From Patescibacteria group bacterium (GTDB lineage: Bacteria > Patescibacteriota > Gracilibacteria > UBA1369 > PNNO01), in NCBI GenBank assembly GCA_018821175.1, contig JAHJMX010000066.1, positions 1-5,157 on the forward strand: 5,157 nt of DNA. The letters are read 5' to 3'. The position numbers and the translations under genes were made by a program. Shown here in pieces: positions 1-5,157 of the stretch. The notes under the pieces are model-generated. The model did not search any database. It was not told the origin of the DNA and saw only the letters and a list, made by a program, of their open reading frames with translations. Within the stretch, counting starts at the first letter, position 1. Each line of letters opens with the position of its first letter.

Positions 1-313
1 AACGGCAACAAAATTATTACAACAATACAAAAGTTTGGATGGAATTTATGAAAATATCGACAAAATCACAGGGGCTATTAATACAAAATTAGTAGATGAC
101 AAAGAAAACGCATATTTCAGCAAAAGATTAGTAACTCTAATACATGATGTCCCAATCGACTTTGACTTTGAAAAAACAGAAATAACGTTAGATGATTTAA
201 GCAAAGCAACTCCTATTTTTGAAAAGCTTGAATTCCGCTCTTTAATCAACAGGATGAGTAAAATATTACCCAAGAAAGAAATCGTAAGTCCGCAACAGGC
301 CAGCCTTTTTTAG
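1..313 (+). CDS. Stand-alone 5'-3' exonuclease (Pol I N-terminal-domain type), 3' end only
   Basis: This is the C-terminal 103 codons of a protein that enters from the left edge, with the first full codon at base 2. The TTG at 35 is an internal Leu and not a start, because the homology continues upstream of it. The fragment starts inside the end of the helix-hairpin-helix DNA-binding element (TATKLLQQY), followed by the family-typical SLDGIYENIDKI, an NKE/FSKRL-type helix, the DVPIDFDF stretch and the closing FEKLEFRSLINRM block of the 5'-nuclease domain of DNA polymerase I. The family removes RNA primers and 5' flaps during lagging-strand synthesis and repair. The metal-binding residues would lie off the window. 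In a full Pol I, several hundred residues of proofreading and polymerase domain would follow; here a TAG comes about 20 residues after the domain. The tail is a polar linker ending in QASLF, which resembles bacterial beta-clamp-binding peptides. The family call is firm; the clamp binding is inferred. Confidence 0.9.
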   Translation, partial: TATKLLQQYKSLDGIYENIDKITGAINTKLVDDKENAYFSKRLVTLIHDVPIDFDFEKTEITLDDLSKATPIFEKLEFRSLINRMSKILPKKEIVSPQQASLF

Positions 314-319
314 GCTTTT
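302..319 (+). terminator. Small hairpin overlapping the nuclease stop codon, weak terminator candidate
   Basis: AGCCT (302-306) and AGGCT (312-316) can form a 5-bp stem with a five-T loop, followed by a run of only four T. The stem includes the last codons and the TAG of the nuclease gene. It is short and the T-run is poor, so termination here would be inefficient at best. Confidence 0.25.
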
Positions 320-384
320 GCAAAAAATATATATACTCAAATTCATTGAATACATATTTAGTTCAAAGCTGATCTGTAAGCCAT

Positions 385-421
385 TTTGAGATGAAAAAAC
401 ATTTGCATTTCAAACTTTTTT
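385..421 (+). terminator. AT-rich hairpin plus T6 run between nuclease gene and ftsA
   Basis: TTTGAGATG (385-393) pairs with CATTTCAAA (406-414) over 9 bp, including one G-T wobble, around a 12-base loop. The stem is followed by C and six T (416-421), so it has the layout of an intrinsic terminator for the upstream nuclease gene. The stem has only three G-C pairs, so stability is low. It could instead be a leader hairpin of ftsA, since it pairs the ATG at 391. No folding energy was computed. Confidence 0.35.
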
Positions 422-483
422 ATACTACAATCCTCGCAGGCTTTAGAAATTTAGGTCTTTTTTATTCTTTTTTCTTTTCCTAA
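391..483 (+). CDS. Possible 30-codon leader ORF overlapping the ftsA start (TAATG)
   Basis: An ATG at 391 opens 30 codons, beginning MKKHLHFKLFYTTILAG and ending in a Phe-rich FFFS. The TAA at 481-483 shares its last A with the ftsA ATG. The peptide has a basic start and is aromatic and hydrophobic, so it could be a small membrane peptide or a leader peptide. A 1-base stop/start overlap is the classic geometry for translational coupling, and ftsA has no Shine-Dalgarno of its own. Against this, the frame also lacks a clear ribosome site, its start codon falls in a potential hairpin stem, and 30 open codons arise readily by chance in AT-rich DNA. No family is recognised. Confidence 0.2.
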   Translation: MKKHLHFKLFYTTILAGFRNLGLFYSFFFS

Positions 484-1721
484 TGGCAAAATCACGCGTT
501 ATTGCCAGTCTTGATATCGGTAGTGCAAAGATACGGACTGTTGTTGGAACACTAGAAGAGAAATCACAAATCCCAAATATAATTGGTGTAGGAGTTACTC
601 CTTCGTCTGGTCTGCGAAAAGGATCAGTTATTGATGTTGAAGAAGCTATAAATAGTATTTCGACCTCTTTGGAAGATGCAGAGCGAATGGCTGGAGAACC
701 GATAAATCACGTATTTCTTGGAATTGGTGGAACTCATATTGAATCGATGAACAGTAAAGGGGTTATTGCGGTTTCAAATTCAAGCAATGAAATCTCTGAA
801 GATGATGTTGATAGAGTACTTGAGGCAGCTCAAGCTGTTTCAATGCCCGGTAATAGACGTATTTTGCGTATTATCCCAAAATCTTTCACTGTAGATGAGC
901 AAAAAGGGATAAAATACCCAGTTGGAATGACTGGAATTAGATTAGAAGTTGAAGCACATATTGTTACTGGACTTGTTCCAGCGATTAAAAATATTGAAAA
1001 ATGTGTACTGCAAGCCGGTGTTGATATTGACGATATTATCCCGACAAGTCTTGCGGCGCCGGAAGCTGTACTTTCGAAAAGGCAGAAAGAACTTGGTGTT
1101 GTGGTTATTGATATTGGATGTGGAGGAACGGCGCTTTCAGTTTTTGAAGAAGGAACTACGCTTCATACAGCGGTTTTGCCTATCGGAGGGGAAAGTGTAA
1201 CAAACGATATTGCTATCGGCCTTCGCACCTCAATTGATGCGGCTGAAAAAATTAAAATCGAATATGGAAGTTGTATTCCAGAAGAAATTAATGAAAGAGA
1301 AACTATTGATTTATCACTTGTAAGTAAAATCGATTCACATAGAGTTTCTAAAAAACACATGGCTGAAATCATTCAAGCGAGATATCACGAAATTTTTATG
1401 CTTGCGAAAGATGAACTTGCAAAGATTCACCGTGATGGAATGCTTCCTGGAGGTGTAATTCTCACTGGAGGAGGAGTCAAAATGCCTGGAACAATTGATT
1501 TAGCACGTGAAACTTTGAATTTACCTGTACAAATTGGGTTCCCTCAAAACTTCGATGGCGTTGTTGATAAAATTGATGATCCAGCCTATTCAACGGTTAT
1601 TGGACTTCTTGTATGGGGGGCAAGACTTGAGACAAGATCATACGGATTTAGTTTCAAAGGATTGGGGCTTAAGAAAGGCTTCAATGGGATAAAAGACTGG
1701 TTCAAGAATCTTCTGCCATAA
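483..1721 (+). CDS. ftsA: Cell division protein FtsA (actin-like FtsZ membrane anchor)
   Basis: FtsA is an actin-fold ATPase that polymerises on the inner face of the membrane, tethers FtsZ and recruits later divisome proteins. The 412-residue length is normal. Visible parts in order: the phosphate-1 loop SLDIGSAKIRTVVG (residues 9-22); the FtsA-specific 1C/SHS2 insert, roughly residues 82-165 (IGGTHIES through LEVEAHIVTG); the phosphate-2 loop VVIDIGCGGTALSVF (207-221); the PIGGESVTNDIA block (233-244); the adenosine motif GGVILTGGGVKMPG (323-336); and DPAYSTVIGLLVWGA (366-380). The last 20 or so residues (GLGLKKGFNGIKDWFKNLLP) form a basic and aromatic amphipathic helix, the expected membrane-targeting sequence. 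The ATG at 483 starts the normal N-terminus (MAKSRVIASLDIG). There is no Shine-Dalgarno; the 25 bases upstream are nearly all pyrimidine. ftsZ follows after 106 bases on the same strand. No ftsQ or mur gene is next to it. Confidence 0.97.
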   Translation: MAKSRVIASLDIGSAKIRTVVGTLEEKSQIPNIIGVGVTPSSGLRKGSVIDVEEAINSISTSLEDAERMAGEPINHVFLGIGGTHIESMNSKGVIAVSNSSNEISEDDVDRVLEAAQAVSMPGNRRILRIIPKSFTVDEQKGIKYPVGMTGIRLEVEAHIVTGLVPAIKNIEKCVLQAGVDIDDIIPTSLAAPEAVLSKRQKELGVVVIDIGCGGTALSVFEEGTTLHTAVLPIGGESVTNDIAIGLRTSIDAAEKIKIEYGSCIPEEINERETIDLSLVSKIDSHRVSKKHMAEIIQARYHEIFMLAKDELAKIHRDGMLPGGVILTGGGVKMPGTIDLARETLNLPVQIGFPQNFDGVVDKIDDPAYSTVIGLLVWGARLETRSYGFSFKGLGLKKGFNGIKDWFKNLLP

Positions 1722-1751
1722 GTTTTACTTACATTGACGCAGAGAATCTTC

Positions 1752-1780
1752 TTGACATTTTGTAAAAATTAATTAAAAAT
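1752..1780 (+). promoter_or_regulatory. Sigma70-like promoter candidate for ftsZ
   Basis: A perfect -35 hexamer TTGACA (1752-1757) is followed after 16-17 bases by TAAAAA/AAAAAT (1774-1780), a 4-of-6 match to TATAAT. Transcription would start near 1787 and give a leader of about 40 bases ending at the ftsZ ATG. The site lies 30 bases after the ftsA stop, so ftsZ could be boosted independently of ftsA, as in many bacteria where FtsZ is needed in excess over FtsA. The -10 is weak and the region is AT-rich, so this is a candidate only. Confidence 0.45.
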
Positions 1781-1827
1781 AGGTCTCCTTTATATATATC
1801 ATTTAAGTCATTAAGCTTTACATAATC

Positions 1828-3015
1828 ATGGACGATAAATCTACACTAAGAAACTTGTTCTCAGCTAAGCCCGGGACAATCAATGCGAGACCAACGCCTA
1901 TGGGGCGACCGATGGAAGTAGTTCCTGAAATGTCACCTGTTGCATCAATTAAAGTAATTGGTTGTGGTGGTGGTGGAACAAACGCGACTAATCGTATGAT
2001 TAAGTCGAATTTAAAAGGGATTGAGTTTATTGCGATCAATACCGACGCACAAGCACTTTATCATTCAGAAGCACCAACAAAGATTAATATTGGTAAAGCT
2101 ACAACCAAAGGGCTTGGAGCTGGAAGCAATCCAGATGTTGGAAGACAAGCTACAGAAGAAAGCGCAGACGAAATCAGAGAAGTATTGCAAGGAACTGATA
2201 TGGTTTTCATTACTTGTGGAATGGGTGGAGGAACTGGTACTGGAGCTGCTCCTGTTATTGCCGAGATTGCAAAAGATTTGGGGATTTTAACAGTTGCTGT
2301 AGTTACAAAACCTTTCGGATTTGAAGGACACAGAAGAAAAATTCAAGCTGAAGAAGGACTTGAGAATTTAAAAGCTAAAGTTGATACACTTATTACTATT
2401 CCAAACGACAGAATTCTTTCAATCATTGATAAAAAAACTCCTCTTTCTGAGGCATTCATGGTTGTTGATGACGTACTCCGCCAAGGTGTACAAGGTATCG
2501 CAGATTTGATTACTGTTCACGGGATGATAAATGTGGATTTTGCTGATGTAAGAACAGTTATGGAAAATGCTGGATCAGCTTTGATGGGTATTGGATATGG
2601 AACTGGTGAAAATAGAGCTATTGAAGCTGCTAAGGCGGCTATCGAAAGTCCATTACTTGAATTATCAATCGATGGAGCTAAAGGTGTCCTATTTAATATT
2701 ACTGGTGGAAATGACTTATCAATGTTCGAAGTTGATGAGGCAGCTCGAATTATTACTGAGGCATCTGATGCTGAAGCAAATATCATCTTCGGTGCTGTAA
2801 TTAACGACTCATATACTGGTGAAGTTAAGATTACCGTAGTTGCTACTGGTTTTGATTCTGTTGCGCGTGATAGAGCATCTTTTAGAAACCACTCTTCATT
2901 GAATAGCCTATCTGCTCAATCAAATTATTCATCAGCATCGTCAACAACACCTGTGATGAAAAATACAGAAGACGAATTAGATATCCCTGCTTTCATTAGA
3001 AAGAAAATGGCGTAG
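1828..3015 (+). CDS. ftsZ: Cell division protein FtsZ (tubulin-like GTPase)
   Basis: FtsZ polymerises with GTP into the cytoplasmic Z-ring that organises septal wall synthesis. At 395 residues it has normal length. After an unusually long, Pro-containing N-terminal extension (residues 1-38), the core begins with IKVIGCGGGGTNATNRM (T1 loop, 41-57). It continues with NTDAQAL (71-77), the tubulin/FtsZ signature GMGGGTGTGAAP (131-142), PFGFEGHRR (162-170), and the T7 synergy loop with N235, D237 and D240 (INVDFADV), which completes the GTPase site of the neighbouring subunit. All these key residues are intact. The core ends near residue 343. A Ser/Asn-rich linker of about 40 residues follows, then the conserved C-terminal peptide LDIPAFIRKKMA (384-395), the expected FtsA-binding tail. 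The ATG at 1828 is the only ATG in the spacer and has no Shine-Dalgarno upstream. A strong terminator follows the TAG. Confidence 0.98.
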   Translation: MDDKSTLRNLFSAKPGTINARPTPMGRPMEVVPEMSPVASIKVIGCGGGGTNATNRMIKSNLKGIEFIAINTDAQALYHSEAPTKINIGKATTKGLGAGSNPDVGRQATEESADEIREVLQGTDMVFITCGMGGGTGTGAAPVIAEIAKDLGILTVAVVTKPFGFEGHRRKIQAEEGLENLKAKVDTLITIPNDRILSIIDKKTPLSEAFMVVDDVLRQGVQGIADLITVHGMINVDFADVRTVMENAGSALMGIGYGTGENRAIEAAKAAIESPLLELSIDGAKGVLFNITGGNDLSMFEVDEAARIITEASDAEANIIFGAVINDSYTGEVKITVVATGFDSVARDRASFRNHSSLNSLSAQSNYSSASSTTPVMKNTEDELDIPAFIRKKMA

Positions 3016-3029
3016 AAAGAAATGTCGCG

Positions 3030-3049
3030 CATTTAGCGGACGTTAAATG
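3030..3049 (+). other. Small hairpin just after ftsZ, upstream of the main terminator
   Basis: CATTTA (3030-3035) pairs with TAAATG (3044-3049). The stem continues inward through a G-T wobble (3036/3043) and a C-G pair (3037/3042), giving 8 pairs closed by the tetraloop GGAC. It starts 14 bases after the ftsZ stop and ends 7 bases before the terminator stem. There is no T-run, so it is not a terminator by itself; it could protect the 3' end of the ftsZ message. Confidence 0.4.
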
Positions 3050-3098
3050 AAAATAAAAAGAGAGCCCCGGACCGAAAGGTTTGGGGCTCTCTTTAAAA
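3048..3098. terminator. Strong bidirectional intrinsic terminator between convergent genes
   Basis: A 12-bp perfect stem is formed by 3057-3068 (AAAGAGAGCCCC) and 3083-3094 (GGGGCTCTCTTT). In the plus-strand RNA the stem extends through two G-U wobbles (3069/3082, 3070/3081) and ACC/GGU to 17 continuous pairs capped by a GAAA (GNRA) tetraloop at 3074-3077. The plus-strand T-run is short (TTT, inside the stem, then AAAA). On the minus strand the hairpin is followed by TTTTTATTTTC, a better release tract. It lies between ftsZ (ends 3015) and the minus-strand gene (ends 3119) and probably serves both. Confidence 0.88.
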
Positions 3099-3118
3099 GT
3101 GGTTTTTATGCCATAGAT

Positions 3119-5157
3119 TTATACTGAAACATTCGAATTCTTTTTTTGGTCTACCAATTTTGTCATAGCAACCTGAGTCTCCTCTGGGATAACAAGTCTC
3201 ATAGTTACATGACGTGCTTGGTCAAATGCAGTTTTTGCGAATTCTTTCTCTTGTGGAGTTAATCCTTTTGTATTTTCTCCATTGTAATAAAAGAATTTGT
3301 TTTTTAGGGCTTGTGTAGAAATTTCCTTCCCGACAACTTGTTTGTATTTAGCGGCAGCTTCCTTCCACCCAGATACATCATCTTTAACTTCTTCCCCATT
3401 TGCACCAATCACAACACCTCTTGTTTCAATTCTAAACCCTTTATATGCATCTTGATTCTTCATCTTTGAATACAGGCGCATAGCTCTTTCTCGCGCTAAG
3501 TTTTCATTTACCTTATAAGGAGCACCTTCCAAACTAGCCGTTCCAGTAATTACGATAATTGGCCGGTCTTTTTCTTCGAATTGGTTAACATAATTATTTA
3601 TTGAATTAACTTCTTTGGTGTGATTATTAGCAATCACCTTAGCCACATCCTCATCTAAACCATTTTGCATTAAAATCTTTATTTTGCTTGCAGCAATGAC
3701 ACTTGCCAACTTCGCTACATCAGGTAAATCTTTAATGTCTTTCTGCCCACTTGTAAATTGCACCCCAATATCAGTATCAAGTTTAATGATTTTTCCACCA
3801 ACGGTTACTGTCCCTTCTTTTAAATTGAACTTAGCATCATTTAAAATAGATAACCTGTTTTTTAAACCATCTCGATACTGCAAGTGAAAATTTAAAGGAT
3901 CCAAAACTTTCGGAATAGTTTTTTCAACATTAGCTTTCTGAAGACCTGCTGCAGTAACCTGTTTCTCTAATTCAACGATCTCGGTCTTCAATGTAGCAAG
4001 GTTCTCATTATTTGATGTAGATTCAACAATAGGGTTATTTGCTTCTGGAGCCAAAGATTGCGGTGGCTCGACAGGAGTCATGAATTCTTCTTCTTCTTTT
4101 GTTATTTCGTCGGCATAAGTCATAGCTTCTGCTTCTACTGGGTTGTCTTTGGGAGCTTGTGAAGGTGTACCCGGCGTAGTTGCTGTTAACTCTTTACCAA
4201 CCATTTCTGCAAATTTCCCGACAGAATATTTACTGAGCTCAATCTTACCTCTGTAATCCGGATAGATATATATTTTTTTACCCTCTTCATTAAGCCAAAC
4301 CCCATCTTTATCATACTTGTTTTTAATTTCTTTCTTAATTTCATTTTCTTTACCTCCAGGGAAATCTGGCAATCTATCCATGTCTTCCCAGTTTCTAACA
4401 GAAAAAATCTTCCGATTTACTTCTGAGGATCCCTCAGCCCATTTAGCAGCAATCGCCTCTATAATATTTGATGCAATCTTTAAATCTTTAGCAAAATGAG
4501 TTTTATCAAAATCACGTATAGTAGTATCTATTGCGTATGCCGAATTCTCATCAATATCTAAAGCCAAATTCGCCTTTTTCCAATGATTCACATAAATAGA
4601 AATCAAATTAGTTAAATCAGATTGATTTATATTACTTAACTGTTTTTCATTAAAAACGTTAGAGTCATATATGTTCTTCAAAAAATTTACTTTTGAAGTT
4701 TCTGCCACCTCTTCAATTTTCTTTTTGAATACCTCATGTTGCTGCTTTAAAAAAGCTTCTTTAATTTTGGCTTCAGCTTGAGACTTCAACTTGCCTGCCT
4801 CTAAAGTAAGCGTGCGTTTTAACTCTGCTTTAAAAATATTAATTTCTTCCAAAGATCCAAATGTTTTATTTGCATAAGTTTGTTTTGCTGATTTTGCCAA
4901 ATCTTCGAAATCCTTATTATAATCTTTAATAATAGAGTTATAAACTTCTTGATCTAAGTTCGCATGTTTAGTTGCTTCTATCTTTGGCAAATTATCAGTT
5001 CTAGCGCTCGTAAAAGCTTCTTTTATGTCTTTTTCCATATTTTCTTTTGCTTGCTTCTTTTCTCTTTCCACCTCAACTGGAGTTTTTACTTCCGGAGTAG
5101 AAGCTCCTTCAGGCGTACTAAAGTTACGAGCCATATACACCGGCAAGCTGTAAAAGA
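3119..5157 (-). CDS. Large Lys/Glu-rich protein with C-terminal OmpA-like domain; 5' end uncertain
   Basis: The frame is open to the right edge. Possible starts are a TTG at 5146 (675 residues, numbering used here) and an ATG at 5134 (MARNFSTPEG, 671 residues), which I favour; the gene may also begin off the window. Residues 20-240 are charged and Ala-rich, probably helical or coiled coil. Residues 243-318 hold an aromatic segment with no family I recognise. Residues 321-380 are a Pro/Thr/Glu linker and 381-410 a short predicted coiled coil. Residues about 458-655 fit an OmpA-like fold: GVQFTSGQKDI (strand 1), IIVITGTASLEG (531-541), the N-x2-L-x3-RA helix motif NENLARERA (547-555), FRIETRGVVIG (571-581) and ARHVTMRLVI (644-653). 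The peptidoglycan-binding Arg is kept (R554), but the usual Asp is Ser (S538). No signal peptide or membrane segment is visible, so location is unclear. It is convergent with ftsZ and not part of its operon. Confidence 0.75.
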   Translation of the reverse strand, partial: FYSLPVYMARNFSTPEGASTPEVKTPVEVEREKKQAKENMEKDIKEAFTSARTDNLPKIEATKHANLDQEVYNSIIKDYNKDFEDLAKSAKQTYANKTFGSLEEINIFKAELKRTLTLEAGKLKSQAEAKIKEAFLKQQHEVFKKKIEEVAETSKVNFLKNIYDSNVFNEKQLSNINQSDLTNLISIYVNHWKKANLALDIDENSAYAIDTTIRDFDKTHFAKDLKIASNIIEAIAAKWAEGSSEVNRKIFSVRNWEDMDRLPDFPGGKENEIKKEIKNKYDKDGVWLNEEGKKIYIYPDYRGKIELSKYSVGKFAEMVGKELTATTPGTPSQAPKDNPVEAEAMTYADEITKEEEEFMTPVEPPQSLAPEANNPIVESTSNNENLATLKTEIVELEKQVTAAGLQKANVEKTIPKVLDPLNFHLQYRDGLKNRLSILNDAKFNLKEGTVTVGGKIIKLDTDIGVQFTSGQKDIKDLPDVAKLASVIAASKIKILMQNGLDEDVAKVIANNHTKEVNSINNYVNQFEEKDRPIIVITGTASLEGAPYKVNENLARERAMRLYSKMKNQDAYKGFRIETRGVVIGANGEEVKDDVSGWKEAAAKYKQVVGKEISTQALKNKFFYYNGENTKGLTPQEKEFAKTAFDQARHVTMRLVIPEETQVAMTKLVDQKKNSNVSV

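Noticed and set aside
35..313. TTG at 35 as the start of a complete 92-residue protein
   Set aside because: The codons from base 2 (TATKLLQQYKS) continue the conserved helix-hairpin-helix region of the 5' nuclease, so the gene enters from off the window.
300..482. Frameshifted full-length polA, with the polymerase continuing after the T6 run at 306-311
   Set aside because: No frame in the following spacer resembles Pol I, and only 169 bases separate the stop from ftsA, so there is no room for the missing domains.
1734..1757. Repeat TTGACG/TTGACA 18 bases apart as two tandem promoters
   Set aside because: The first copy has no acceptable -10 at normal spacing; only the second was kept as a candidate.
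1800..1815. Near-direct repeat CATTTAAG/CATTAAG before ftsZ
   Set aside because: It is too short and too AT-rich to distinguish from chance.
1163..2786. Minus-strand open frames opposite ftsA and ftsZ (1163-1372, 1818-2039, 2517-2786) and plus-strand frames inside them
   Set aside because: They lie wholly or almost wholly within strongly conserved genes, have no family-like composition, and are best explained as shadow frames.
3684..4499. Plus-strand open frames opposite the OmpA-like gene (3684-3887, 4317-4499)
   Set aside because: They are antisense to a long frame with recognisable domains and carry no motif of their own.
1..5157. UGA recoded to Gly (Gracilibacteria/Absconditabacteria code)
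   Set aside because: More than 1,500 codons in four genuine genes contain no in-frame TGA, and the many conserved Gly positions in FtsZ and FtsA are all GGN. The stops used are TAA and TAG.
1..5157. tRNA, rRNA, CRISPR arrays, insertion sequences, riboswitches or phage genes
   Set aside because: No cloverleaf, repeat-spacer array, transposase, terminal inverted repeat or known aptamer was seen; the gaps between genes are all under 170 bases.

Overview
The window looks like a piece of an AT-rich bacterial chromosome. The division pair ftsA-ftsZ stands alone, without the usual cell-wall (dcw) neighbours. A free-standing 5' nuclease related to the N-terminal domain of DNA polymerase I lies on its left, and a large Lys/Glu-rich protein with a C-terminal OmpA-like domain lies on its right. 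This combination, together with the lack of recognisable Shine-Dalgarno sites, suggests a Candidatus Patescibacteria (CPR)-type genome. That assignment is an inference from gene style and was not tested phylogenetically. UGA is not used as a sense codon in any of the reading frames, so there is no sign of the Gracilibacteria/Absconditabacteria code.

Layout, left to right. Bases 1-313 (+) are the 3' end of a 5'-3' exonuclease gene that stops right after the nuclease domain and ends in a sliding-clamp-like motif (QASLF). Bases 314-482 are an AT-rich spacer. It holds two weak hairpins and a 30-codon open frame whose TAA overlaps the ftsA ATG by one base (TAATG). Bases 483-1721 (+) are ftsA. Bases 1722-1827 are a spacer with a sigma70-like promoter candidate (perfect TTGACA). 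Bases 1828-3015 (+) are ftsZ. Bases 3016-3118 are a convergent spacer with two tandem hairpins, the second a strong, probably bidirectional terminator. Bases 3119 to the right edge (-) encode the OmpA-like protein, whose 5' end may lie beyond the window.

How the genes fit together. FtsZ polymerises at midcell. Its conserved C-terminal peptide (LDIPAFIRKKMA) is the expected ligand of FtsA, and FtsA carries a C-terminal amphipathic helix to tether the ring to the membrane. The two genes are co-oriented and probably co-transcribed, with possible extra input from the internal promoter. The nuclease is likely to act in Okazaki-fragment maturation and repair and has no evident functional tie to division. 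The OmpA-like protein is convergent and separately transcribed. Its domain suggests peptidoglycan or cell-envelope binding, but the Asp used by classical OmpA domains to bind diaminopimelate is replaced by Ser, and no signal peptide is visible.
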